Shown here in pieces: positions 25,954 to 34,378 of a stretch of 64,000 bases of DNA. Source of the DNA: Ruminococcus flavefaciens ATCC 19208 (GTDB lineage Bacteria; Bacillota; Clostridia; Oscillospirales; Ruminococcaceae); the NCBI RefSeq assembly GCF_000518765.1, contig NZ_KI912490.1:382897-446896 (forward strand), written 5' to 3'. Every line of letters starts with the position of its first letter. Positions within the stretch are counted from its first letter, which is position 1. A program made the translations under genes and the position numbers. The notes under the pieces are model-generated. The model worked only from the letters and a program-made list of their open reading frames with translations, did no database searches and was not told the DNA's origin.

Positions 25954-28575
25954 ATGGCAAAGGAACTTGCTAAGGCATATAATCCAAAAGACTTTGAGGA
26001 TCGTATCTATGCCGCTTGGAATGAAAAGGGCTGCTTCCGCGCAGAGGCTGACCCGAAGAAAACATCCTACACTATAGTTATCCCCCCTCCGAACATCACA
26101 GGACAGCTCCACATGGGACACGCCCTTGATGAGACATTACAGGATATCCTTATCCGCTGGAAGAGAATGAGCGGCTACAGCGCACTGTGGCTCCCGGGTA
26201 CAGACCATGCTGCCATAGCTACAGAGGCTAAGATAGTTGAAGCTATGCGCAAGGAAGGCGTTACCAAGGAAGACCTCGGACGTGAGGGCTTTATGAAGCG
26301 CGCATGGGAGTGGAAGAAGCAGTACGGCGGACGCATCGTTGAACAGCTCAAAAAGCTGGGTTCTTCATGTGACTGGTCAAGAGAGCGTTTCACTATGGAC
26401 GAGGGCTGCTCAAAGGCTGTAAAGGAAGTATTCATCAAATACTACGAAAAAGGTCTCATCTACAGAGGTGAACGTATCATAAACTGGTGTCCTAAATGCC
26501 GCACATCACTTTCAGATGCTGAGGTTACTTATGAGGATCAGGCAGGTCATTTCTGGCATCTTCGCTATAAGATAAAGGACTCGGACGGCTATCTTGAGCT
26601 TGCTACAACACGTCCCGAGACTCTCCTCGGCGATACAGCTGTTGCTGTAAATCCTAAGGACGAGCGTTACACAGACCTGGTTGGCAAGACAGTTATCCTT
26701 CCTCTGGTTCACAGGGAGATTCCTATCGTTGCCGATGACTATGTTGAAATGGACTTCGGTACAGGCGTAGTTAAGATAACTCCTGCTCACGACCCTAACG
26801 ACTTTGAGGTAGGTCTCCGTCATAATCTTCCCGTTATCAATGTAATGAACGATGACGCTACTATCGTTGACGATTACCCTGCATACGCAGGCATGGATCG
26901 CTACGAGGCAAGAAAGAAGATCGTTGAAGATCTTGAAGCTGAGGGCGCTCTCGTTAAGATAGAGGATTACAGCCATAACGTTGGTACCTGCTACCGCTGC
27001 GGCACTACTGTTGAGCCTAAGGTATCAACTCAGTGGTTCGTTAAGATGAAGCCTCTTGCAGAGCCTGCTATAAAGGCTGTTAAGAACGGCGATACTAAGT
27101 TCGTTCCCGAGCGTTTCGACAAGATCTACTTCCACTGGCTCGAAAATATCAAGGACTGGTGTATCTCACGTCAGATCTGGTGGGGACATCAGATACCTGC
27201 ATTCTACTGTGATGCCTGCGGCGAAATGGTAGTAACAAAGGAAAGCAGCGCAGTTTGTCCTAAGTGCGGCAAGCCCATGAGACAGGATCCCGATACCCTC
27301 GATACATGGTTCAGCTCTGCACTCTGGCCTTTCTCAACACTTGGCTGGCCTGAGAACACTGAGGACTTAAAGTATTTCTATCCTACAAATACCCTCGTTA
27401 CAGGCTACGACATCATCTTCTTCTGGGTAATCAGAATGATGTTCAGCGGTCTTGAGAACATGGGCAAGGTACCTTTCGATACAGTTCTTATCCACGGTCT
27501 TGTACGTGACGCACAGGGACGCAAGATGTCCAAGTCACTGGGCAACGGTATCGATCCTCTTGAAGTTATCAACGAGTACGGCGCTGACGCTCTCAGATTC
27601 ATGCTTGCTACAGGTAACTCACCCGGAAATGATATGCGTTATATCGACGACAAGGTAAAGGCTGCCCGTAACTTCGCAAACAAGCTCTGGAACGCTTCAC
27701 GTTTCATAATGATGAATCTCCCCGAGGATTTCGAGTTCAAGGGACTTCCCACAGAGCTTGAATTAGAGGACAAGTGGCTTGTAAACAAGTTCAATCAGCT
27801 TGCCAAGGAAGTTGGCGAGAACCTTGACAGATACGAGCTTGGCGTTGCTTCACAGAAGATATACGACTTTATCTGGGACGTTTACTGCGACTGGTATATC
27901 GAGCTCACAAAGCCGAGAATTCAGGCAGGCGGCGAGACAATGGCAAAGGCTCAGGCAGTTCTTGTATGGGCAATGCAGGGTATGCTGAAGCTTCTCCACC
28001 CATTCATGCCGTTCATTACTGAGGAGATATGGCAGGTTCTCACAAACGAGAAGTCAATGATAATCCTCGAAACATACCCTACCTACGATGCTTCTATCGA
28101 CTTTAGCGCAGAGGAAAAGGCATTCGAGAAGATAATATCAGCTATCAAGGCCATAAGAAATACACGTACAGAAATGAACGTACCTCCGTCGGTAAAGGCT
28201 AAGCTCTTCATTGAGACTGCCGACAAGGAGCTGTTCAACTCTTGCGCAGTATTCTTCGAGAAGCTGGCTTCCGCTTCGGCAGTTGAAACAGGTGATAAGT
28301 TTGATATCCCTGATTCGGCAAATGCTGTTACCGACTCCGCTCGTATCTTCATACCTATGGACGAGCTTGTTGACAAGGAGAAGGAGATAGCAAGACTTGA
28401 AAAGGAAAAGGCTAAGGTACAGAAGGATATTGACTTCCTCAGCGGAAAGCTCAACAATCAGGGCTTTATCGCAAAGGCTCCTGCACAGCTCATAGATGCT
28501 GAAAAGGCTAAGCTTGCAAAGGCAGAGGAAAAAATGACTAAGATAGAGCAGTCTATCGCAGCTTTCAGAAAGTAA
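25954..28575 (+). CDS. valS: Valyl-tRNA synthetase
   Basis: An 873-residue class I synthetase that charges tRNA-Val with valine. The ATP-binding HIGH motif appears as PPPNITGQLHMGHALDE near residue 47, the editing (CP1) domain includes ATTRPETLLGDTAVAVNP near 218, and the KMSKS motif is in GRKMSKSLGNGIDPLEV near 525. A zinc-type C-x2-C pair occurs in CDACGEMVVTK / CPKCGKPM. The C-terminal coiled-coil arm (DKEKEIARLEKEKAKVQKD) is typical of ValRS and separates it from IleRS. AAAGGAAG precedes the ATG. Controlled by the T-box just upstream. Confidence 0.97.
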   Translation: MAKELAKAYNPKDFEDRIYAAWNEKGCFRAEADPKKTSYTIVIPPPNITGQLHMGHALDETLQDILIRWKRMSGYSALWLPGTDHAAIATEAKIVEAMRKEGVTKEDLGREGFMKRAWEWKKQYGGRIVEQLKKLGSSCDWSRERFTMDEGCSKAVKEVFIKYYEKGLIYRGERIINWCPKCRTSLSDAEVTYEDQAGHFWHLRYKIKDSDGYLELATTRPETLLGDTAVAVNPKDERYTDLVGKTVILPLVHREIPIVADDYVEMDFGTGVVKITPAHDPNDFEVGLRHNLPVINVMNDDATIVDDYPAYAGMDRYEARKKIVEDLEAEGALVKIEDYSHNVGTCYRCGTTVEPKVSTQWFVKMKPLAEPAIKAVKNGDTKFVPERFDKIYFHWLENIKDWCISRQIWWGHQIPAFYCDACGEMVVTKESSAVCPKCGKPMRQDPDTLDTWFSSALWPFSTLGWPENTEDLKYFYPTNTLVTGYDIIFFWVIRMMFSGLENMGKVPFDTVLIHGLVRDAQGRKMSKSLGNGIDPLEVINEYGADALRFMLATGNSPGNDMRYIDDKVKAARNFANKLWNASRFIMMNLPEDFEFKGLPTELELEDKWLVNKFNQLAKEVGENLDRYELGVASQKIYDFIWDVYCDWYIELTKPRIQAGGETMAKAQAVLVWAMQGMLKLLHPFMPFITEEIWQVLTNEKSMIILETYPTYDASIDFSAEEKAFEKIISAIKAIRNTRTEMNVPPSVKAKLFIETADKELFNSCAVFFEKLASASAVETGDKFDIPDSANAVTDSARIFIPMDELVDKEKEIARLEKEKAKVQKDIDFLSGKLNNQGFIAKAPAQLIDAEKAKLAKAEEKMTKIEQSIAAFRK

Positions 28576-28585
28576 TATGAAATGC

Positions 28586-28618
28586 AATAAGCTCCCCGTT
28601 TTCAGGGGAGCTTATTTT
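28586..28618 (+). terminator. valS terminator
   Basis: AATAAGCTCCCC / GGGGAGCTTATT stem followed by TT, 10 nt after the valS stop. Confidence 0.88.
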
Positions 28619-28653
28619 AGTATATAATGAAGGAAGAATATTATGAAAGAATC

Positions 28654-30240
28654 TTAATCAAAGTTTTCTGCGTCAGCAGAGCCCTTCTGTGTCTTGTTTG
28701 ACTTTTTGCTCTTAGTTGTGGTCTCTTCTTCGTTCTCTTCGTCCTCGTCCTCATCTTCATCCTCTTCTTCTACCTCGGCATTCTTCTTGGACTTATTCTC
28801 TTCCTTTTCCTCGTTCTTTTCGTTCTTTTCGCTGTTCTTCTCTTCATTTTCGGTTTCCTGTACCTGCTCGTCAAGAGTTACAACAATGGTCTTTTCTACG
28901 CCGTTTCTCATGATAGTGAGCTCGAACTCTTCGCCTGCGGAGTGCTTGTTCTTCTTTGCAACAAGCTCTGCTGTTGTAGTTACCTTCTCGCCGTCAGCCT
29001 CAACGATGATGTCGCCTTCCTCAAGACCTGCCTTGTCAGCGGCACTGTCCTCGTTGATCTGCTTGATCATTACGCCAACAGGGAGATTGTACATCTCAGC
29101 AGCAGCCTCGGATATAGCCTGACAGCTGATGCCCAGCTGGGGCTTGCCTGTAACGTGACCGTACTTCATTATATCGTCAATGATAGATGCTGTTGCATTT
29201 GAAGGGATAGCAAAGCCGAGACCCTCGATAGAAGCCTCCGATGAACCGTAGGATGAGGACATCTTTGAAGAGTTGATACCGATGACCTGACCGTACTTAT
29301 TGATAAGCGGTCCGCCTGAGTTGCCTGAGTTTATAGCGGCATCAGTCTGGATAAGGTTCATAGCCTTGTCGTTGATAGTGATGTCACGGTCAAGACCCGA
29401 GATCATACCGCCTGTAACAGTATTTTTAAGTTCAAATCCCAAAGGATTGCCGATAGCAATTACAGATTCGCCAAGCTGGAGCTCGTCGCTGTTGCCGAAT
29501 TCAGCAGCTGTAAGACCTGTTTCGTCTATTTTGAGAACTGCAAGGTCGCAGTCTACATCGTAACCGATGATATCTGCATCGTATGTATCGTCACCAAGCA
29601 GGACTTTTACAGATTTTGCTTTGCATGCGCCGTATTCGCTGTCATAGATAACATGAGCGTTTGTAACGATGTATCCGTTTTCTGATACAACTACGCCTGT
29701 GCCTGTACCCTTGTATTCCTTTGTCTGGGGCTGAGACTCGCCGTAATCGTAGTCACCGCCAAAGCCGTCGAAGCCGCCGAAGCCGCCAAAGCCTCCGAAA
29801 TCAAAGAAGTCATTGGGGATAGACATCTGAGACTGCATTTCCATTTCAAATGTAGACTCAACACCGACTACTGAAGGAAGGACTTTCTTTACGATCTCTT
29901 CGTTTGAAAGTGCTTTGCCGTCTGACTCTACAGGCTCGATAATGCTTATGTTCTGAGCTGCAAGAGCAGTCTTTGTGGAAGTCTTTTCTTCATTATCGTT
30001 ATCTGCTTTTGCTTCATCGACTACAGCAGTCTGGGGCATATCGTCATCTGAAAAATAACGGTAAGCCTGAATAGAACCGCCTGATACGATAGCCATAGCC
30101 ATGATAAAGGCTGCTGTTTTCAGACCTGTATGCTTTTTCGGAGGCTTGTTGTTATTATTGCCGCCGTCTGTACTGAAGCCGTTGTAATTGCTTCCGTTCT
30201 CCTCTGTGTTATTATTGTAATTGTAATTATACTCACTCAT
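28654..30240 (-). CDS. HtrA/DegP-like trypsin-PDZ serine protease
   Basis: About 528 residues. Start at 30240 is favoured by AAAGGAAAG upstream; an in-frame ATG at 30261 would add 7 residues. A cytoplasmic Asn/Tyr-rich head (about 40 residues) precedes one membrane helix (LKTAAFIMAMAIVSGGSIQAY), which anchors the protease outside. Catalytic triad: His in TNAHVIYD, Asp in DCDLAVLKI, Ser in SGNSGGPL. A PDZ domain follows (GKPQLGISCQAI ... GLEEGDIIVEADG). Unusual features are a Gly/Phe-rich insert (FFDFGGFGGFGGFDGFGG) before the protease domain and a ~75-residue Glu/Lys/Asp-rich tail. It degrades misfolded exported proteins in known homologues. Confidence 0.93.
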   Translation of the reverse strand: MSEYNYNYNNNTEENGSNYNGFSTDGGNNNNKPPKKHTGLKTAAFIMAMAIVSGGSIQAYRYFSDDDMPQTAVVDEAKADNDNEEKTSTKTALAAQNISIIEPVESDGKALSNEEIVKKVLPSVVGVESTFEMEMQSQMSIPNDFFDFGGFGGFGGFDGFGGDYDYGESQPQTKEYKGTGTGVVVSENGYIVTNAHVIYDSEYGACKAKSVKVLLGDDTYDADIIGYDVDCDLAVLKIDETGLTAAEFGNSDELQLGESVIAIGNPLGFELKNTVTGGMISGLDRDITINDKAMNLIQTDAAINSGNSGGPLINKYGQVIGINSSKMSSSYGSSEASIEGLGFAIPSNATASIIDDIMKYGHVTGKPQLGISCQAISEAAAEMYNLPVGVMIKQINEDSAADKAGLEEGDIIVEADGEKVTTTAELVAKKNKHSAGEEFELTIMRNGVEKTIVVTLDEQVQETENEEKNSEKNEKNEEKEENKSKKNAEVEEEDEDEDEDEENEEETTTKSKKSNKTQKGSADAENFD

Positions 30241-30396
30241 ATTATTCACTTTCCTTTTCATTTATTCTTCTGAGGTTTCCCTCAAGCTTTAATTATATTA
30301 TATTTAGCCTATGTGAAATAAAAATGCGATTAATGTATTGTTTTTGAGAATTTTATGTGTAAATTCTATCACAATTCATAACCTAATGTGTAAGCA

Positions 30397-30830
30397 GCGT
30401 GAGCACAGAGCCTGTGCACCCTTGCTCCGCGTGAAAGTTTCGTTGGGACTTTAGCTTTTAGCCGCGAGAGATAACAGACGAAAGGGAAATATCATCGCGT
30501 GAGTGCAGAGCCTGCGCACCCTTACTCCGCGTGATAACTTTTGCGTAAGGTGAAAAAAACGCCGCGAGTTATAGTAAACGAATGTGCAGTATCATCGCGT
30601 GAGCACAGAGCCTGTGCCCCCTTACTCCACGTGATGATTTTGTTGGTGGTTAGATTTTAGCCGCGAGATATTATAAACAAAAGGCATATCTCATCGCGTG
30701 AGCACAGAGCCTGTGCACCCTTGCTCCGCGTGATAACTTTTGCGTAAGGTGAAAAAAACGCCGCGAGTTATAGTAAACGAATGTGCAGTATCATCGCGTG
30801 AGCGCAGAGCCTGCGCACCCTTTTCGCGCT
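30397..30830. repeat. Tandem array of five ~100-bp units with hairpins
   Basis: Units begin with GCGTGAGYRCAGAGCC at about 30397, 30497, 30597, 30696 and 30796, a period of 99-100 bp. Units 2 and 4 have nearly identical second halves; units 1 and 3 share a different second half, giving an A-B-A-B order. The fifth is cut short. Each has a hairpin around the loop AGC: GCACAG/CTGTGC in units 1, 3 and 4, GCGCAG/CTGCGC in unit 5, GTGCAG/CTGCGC in unit 2. No long reading frame is present. The rest of the gap (30241-30396) is AT-rich with no clear feature. Confidence 0.9.
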
Positions 30831-30865
30831 TAGAATAATTGATCGGATAATTTTATGCCGCGCTC

Positions 30866-30894
30866 TTGCATTATTCTTATATATATGATATAAT
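30866..30894 (+). promoter_or_regulatory. Promoter of CorC/HlyC transporter gene
   Basis: TTGCAT (30866-30871), 17-nt spacer, TATAAT (30889-30894), 30 nt before the start codon and directly after the tandem array. Confidence 0.72.
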
Positions 30895-30924
30895 AAAAAC
30901 ATTATATATAAGGAAAGGAAAATT

Positions 30925-32193
30925 ATGGACAGTTCAGATATATGGAAGATAGTTCTTGTCATTGCCATGATGATATTTTCAGCCCTGTTTTCAGGCACTG
31001 AAACAGCATTTTCAAGTGTCAACAAGCTCAGACTGAAAAATTATGAGGCGCAGGGAAATAAAAAAGCTAAAAAAGCCCTGAAGCTGGCAAATCGCTTCGA
31101 TGAAGTCCTTACGGCGGTGCTTATAGGCAATAATATCGTCAATATTGCTACTTCATCGGTCAGCACTATCGTATTTATAAAGCTTATGGGAAGCAAGGGC
31201 GCGGCAGTATCCACCATCGTTATTACTGTATTGGTACTGATATTCTGCGAAGTATTGCCAAAATCATATGCAAAGAAAAATGCGGAAAAGCTTGCACTTG
31301 CATTTGCTCCCGCACTTTCATTCCTTGTTATGGTGTTCAAGCCCTTCGTATGGCTGCTCAATAAGCTTTCTTCACTTGTCTCGAAAGAAGATAAAGCTCC
31401 CAGCGTTACCGAGGAAGAGCTTAAATACATGATCGACGAGATCGAAGAACAGGGCGTTATCGAGGAGCAGGAGAGCGAGCTTGTAAAGAGTGCCCTTGAA
31501 TTCGATGAAATTAACGTGAATGAGATACTAATTCCCCGTGTCAAGGTCGTGGGAGTTGAACTTAATGCGACTATCGACGAGATAAAGGAGCTTTTCAGCA
31601 GGGAAATGTATTCAAGACTTCCTGTTTATGAAAAGAGTCTTGATAACGTAGTGGGCATCATCACAAATAAGGCTTTCTTCAAGATGCTTGTGGAGGGCGG
31701 AAACGATATCAAGTCAATAATACAGGAAGTCCCTCATATTGCGGATTCAAAGCTCATAAGCGAGGCAATGCGCGATATGCAGCGTTCAAAGGTGCATCTT
31801 GCGGTAGTTATCGACCAGTACGGCGGTACTAAGGGTATAGTTACCCTTGAGGATATCATCGAGGAGCTTGTAGGCGAGATATACGATGAGGACGACGAGA
31901 TAGAGACAAATATCATGATGCTTGCTCCTGATAAGTACGAGGTCGCAGGAGATATGAGCATAAGCGATATGCTGGAAATGCTCGATCTTGACGAGGATAT
32001 GATAACTACGGATTATACCTCTGTGGGCGGCTGGGTAACAGACGTTATGGAGCATATCCCCGAAGCAGGAGAGACTGCCGAAAGCGGTATTTTCCGCATC
32101 ACAGCTGCAGAAGTGAATGAGCAGACCGTAGAAAAGGTAATTATCGAGGTTCTTCCCGTTGACGATGATGAAGATGACGAGGAAGAAGAATAG
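30925..32193 (+). CDS. CNNM/CBS-domain transporter of the HlyC/CorC family
   Basis: A 422-residue membrane protein. The CNNM (DUF21) domain spans about residues 1-170 with the signature FSALFSGTETAFSSVNKLRLKN and LIGNNIVNIATSS, and three to four helices. Two CBS repeats follow (about 200-320), with IPRVKVVGVELNATIDEI and VIDQYGGTKGIVTLEDIIEELVGEIYDE, and then a CorC-HlyC C-terminal domain (YEVAGDMSISDMLEML ... DYTSVGGWV). Characterised relatives export Mg2+ or Co2+; the old name hemolysin C is misleading. It ends with an acidic DDDEDDEEEE tail. AAGGAAAGG precedes the ATG at 30925. Confidence 0.93.
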   Translation: MDSSDIWKIVLVIAMMIFSALFSGTETAFSSVNKLRLKNYEAQGNKKAKKALKLANRFDEVLTAVLIGNNIVNIATSSVSTIVFIKLMGSKGAAVSTIVITVLVLIFCEVLPKSYAKKNAEKLALAFAPALSFLVMVFKPFVWLLNKLSSLVSKEDKAPSVTEEELKYMIDEIEEQGVIEEQESELVKSALEFDEINVNEILIPRVKVVGVELNATIDEIKELFSREMYSRLPVYEKSLDNVVGIITNKAFFKMLVEGGNDIKSIIQEVPHIADSKLISEAMRDMQRSKVHLAVVIDQYGGTKGIVTLEDIIEELVGEIYDEDDEIETNIMMLAPDKYEVAGDMSISDMLEMLDLDEDMITTDYTSVGGWVTDVMEHIPEAGETAESGIFRITAAEVNEQTVEKVIIEVLPVDDDEDDEEEE

Positions 32194-32455
32194 AACTAAG
32201 AATTAAGTACTAAGAACTTAGAGCTAAGAACTAAGATTGTAGGTGCTGTCTTGGCAGTCCGTAATTTCAGATGATACACGGACGCGTAAGGGGCGCAGGT
32301 TCTGCACTGTAGGGGCGCATTCCGTGCGCCCTCTAAATACATACAAATTTCAAATGACACACTGTAGGGACGACCATTTAAGCAGTGCCCCAAATCTGTG
32401 ATTTGGTTGGCAATGCTATATGCAGAGCTGGTCGTCCGTGCATTTTTCAGAGAAT
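32194..32455. repeat. Intergenic repeat cluster with nested hairpin element
   Basis: It starts with AAGAATTAAGTACTAAGAAC words. TGTAGGG-type units follow at 32238-32261 (degenerate), 32308-32331 and 32363-32438. In the last, GGGACGACC pairs with GGTCGTCC across a 60-nt loop that itself forms a long nested stem (AGCAGTGCC/GGCAATGCT, CCAAATC/GATTTGG). No gene is present. Confidence 0.8.
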
Positions 32456-32471
32456 TGAGGCGGTCAGAGCC

Positions 32472-32777
32472 ATGAAATCGAAAAAAGAAAAAGCTTTTAT
32501 ATTAACAGGCATTATCTTCCTTGCAGTGGGGCTGCTCGTTAATATACGTGTGATACTTGGGATAATAAGGACGCTCACTTCTGATGAGCCCGAAAGTATA
32601 GGCATTATCGGCGGCGCAGACAGTCCAACGGCTATATTCATTTCTGAAAGTATCTTCAAGAATATGAGTATCCTTGAAAAAGCTGGACTTTTGCTAATAA
32701 TAGCAGCTCCTATATTGATTATCACAGGAATAGTGAAATGCCTCAGAACAAAGCAGCATCATGCAGGGGGCAGATAG
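32472..32777 (+). CDS. Small two-helix membrane protein with OadB-like motif
   Basis: A 101-residue protein. Helix 1 is AFILTGIIFLAVGLLVNI and helix 2 is AGLLLIIAAPILIITGIV. Between them lies PESIGIIGGADSPTAIFIS, which closely resembles the conserved GGADGPT segment of the beta subunit of sodium-pumping decarboxylases (OadB/GcdB), where its Asp is essential. The rest of that ~400-residue subunit is missing, and no alpha or biotin subunit gene is nearby. So it is not a working decarboxylase; the role is unknown. The start is uncertain because only a weak GAGG lies 15 nt upstream of the ATG. Confidence 0.6.
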   Translation: MKSKKEKAFILTGIIFLAVGLLVNIRVILGIIRTLTSDEPESIGIIGGADSPTAIFISESIFKNMSILEKAGLLLIIAAPILIITGIVKCLRTKQHHAGGR

Positions 32778-32800
32778 GAGTTGGATTTGACACATAAAAT

Positions 32801-32893
32801 TCCCCCTTCCTTCCTTCCACTCTTGAACGATTTAAAGCATAAAAGTGCATTGCATATCTAAATAAAAAGCAAGGAAGGAAGGAAGGAAGAGGG
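32801..32893. repeat. Inverted (TTCC)n/(GGAA)n microsatellite arms
   Basis: TCCCCCTTCCTTCCTTCC (32801-32818) faces AAGGAAGGAAGGAAGG and GAGGGA (32871-32893) across about 52 AT-rich nt, so one strand could fold into a stem of about 17 bp. Tetranucleotide repeats of this kind are slippage-prone. Confidence 0.75.
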
Positions 32894-32972
32894 ATATTGT
32901 TTAACAACTCTCAACTTGCGGACGACTCATGGCTCGGGCTGTCGAGGACGCCAGCCCCTACACAATAAAATG

Positions 32973-33008
32973 AAAGCTCCCGAAACAATTACAGCTTCGG
33001 GAGCTTTT
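32973..33008 (-). terminator. Terminator of kinase gene
   Basis: AAAGCTCCCGAA / TTCGGGAGCTTT stem immediately behind the kinase stop codon. A reverse-oriented TGTAGGG-type hairpin lies just beyond it at 32935-32962. Confidence 0.85.
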
Positions 33009-33009
33009 C

Positions 33010-34326
33010 TTATTCTACTGTACCCTCGCTTCTGCCGATAGTAAGGACGAAGCCTTTATTTATGGGCATGATGCCGTTAGGGTCGACAGTTTTTACTGTA
33101 TTGTCGGGAAGCTTTACGCTCCATGTCTCCTGAGTGAGATTGCGCAGAGCGTGCTTGCTGGGGTCCTTCTTGTTGCGGACTACCTCGCCGATGATCTTGT
33201 GGAAATCACCGTCAGTTTCGCCTGTCATACCCTCATAGAGCTTAGCACCGCCGAATGCAGGAAGCTCAAAGCGTTTAAACTTGATGCTTTCGGTGCAGGT
33301 GAGCTGACCGCCGCAGTACATACAGCTTACGGAGTATTTTGGTGTAATGAACGTCTCTTTACCGCAGTGAGGGCAGGGAACAGTCTCGCTTCTCAGCTTT
33401 ACGAAAGCGTCCAGCCATGTCATTTCGATAACACGGTCATAAGGCGGCTTTACTGAGCTCTTGCCAAAGGACTGTATGAACAGGTCGCGGATATATTCGG
33501 GGTATATCTTCCAGAAACGGAGAGTATTCGTGTTGAGCTGATTATTTGCAGCATTGCGGTCGTCCTCGGGGTCAAGTACGAAAACAGGGTCGCTGCCGTA
33601 GAACTTCTTTTCAAGCTCGGGAGTCATACACGGGGGAGTCGAGTACTTGCCCTCAAGTGGGTGCTCAATGAAGAGCATACGGAAGAGTATTACAGCAAGT
33701 GAGAAGCGGTCGGAACGCTTGTCGGGAGCACCGCCGAGGACTACCTCAGGTGCCATATAGCGCTGTTTGCCTGCGATACCGAAGTTTACTCCGCGTTCGG
33801 AAACGTTGTCGTTGTCACATATGAGCACGTCGCCGTTCTGCGGATCAATAAAGAAGTTGCCGTTATTTAAGTCCTGATAGCTGTAGCCATCGTTATGGAG
33901 GGCACGGAAGCCTTCGATGATATTTATAGCTGCATTGCAGCGAGCAGTTATATTTGCGAAGCTTGCCTTCATACGGCGGGTTTTCGGATCCCAGAGCAGA
34001 AAGCGTGTAAGCTCCTCATATCCCTTTGGACGAAGGGGCATTATGTAGCCGAAGCTGCCGTCTATCCAGTTGGAAAGCTCCTCAGGCCAGAGAAAATTCT
34101 TTGTGGGAGCGCCTTTTTTTATGTTTGCCTTGAGGTTTTCGTAGAATTCCTCAGGGTTTTTCATTTTATCAACGGTGGATTTATGGTACCATTTAAGCGC
34201 CATTTCCTTGCCGCCGCACTCTACTCTGTAGACATTTCCCTGACCGCCGCCGCCGAGAAATTCCAGTATGGTAAATGTAGAATTATAAATAGTTCTGCCT
34301 TTATAGCCTGTTTTGAGTTCTGCCAT
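33010..34326 (-). CDS. Atypical Ser/Thr protein kinase-like protein with zinc ribbon
   Basis: 438 residues. The kinase fold shows a Gly loop (FLGGGGQGNVYRV) near residue 24, the ATP-binding Lys in KEMALKWYHK, a catalytic loop YSYQDLNNGNFFID (Gln-Asp replaces His-Arg-Asp), and CDNDN in place of DFG. APE appears as YMAPEVV. A four-Cys ribbon (CPHCGKE ... CMYCGGQ) follows near residue 325, then a small C-terminal domain. Similar HRD-less kinases with ribbons are known from TerY/PP2C-type gene groups, but no TerY or PP2C is here. AAAGGAG precedes the ATG. It lies 52 nt after the SGNH gene and may belong to the acyltransferase operon. Confidence 0.8.
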   Translation of the reverse strand: MAELKTGYKGRTIYNSTFTILEFLGGGGQGNVYRVECGGKEMALKWYHKSTVDKMKNPEEFYENLKANIKKGAPTKNFLWPEELSNWIDGSFGYIMPLRPKGYEELTRFLLWDPKTRRMKASFANITARCNAAINIIEGFRALHNDGYSYQDLNNGNFFIDPQNGDVLICDNDNVSERGVNFGIAGKQRYMAPEVVLGGAPDKRSDRFSLAVILFRMLFIEHPLEGKYSTPPCMTPELEKKFYGSDPVFVLDPEDDRNAANNQLNTNTLRFWKIYPEYIRDLFIQSFGKSSVKPPYDRVIEMTWLDAFVKLRSETVPCPHCGKETFITPKYSVSCMYCGGQLTCTESIKFKRFELPAFGGAKLYEGMTGETDGDFHKIIGEVVRNKKDPSKHALRNLTQETWSVKLPDNTVKTVDPNGIMPINKGFVLTIGRSEGTVE

Positions 34327-34378
34327 GATTTAGCTCCTTTCATATCCCTTATATTTCTGCGGAATTTACCGCTGTTTG

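Noticed and set aside
28694..29122. Plus-strand Ser/Phe-rich frame inside the HtrA gene
   Set aside because: Antisense shadow of the Glu/Asp/Lys-rich tail; no ribosome site or codon signal.
30397..30830. Tandem repeats considered as a CRISPR array
   Set aside because: The period is about 100 bp with the whole unit repeated, not short constant repeats with unique spacers, and no cas genes are near.
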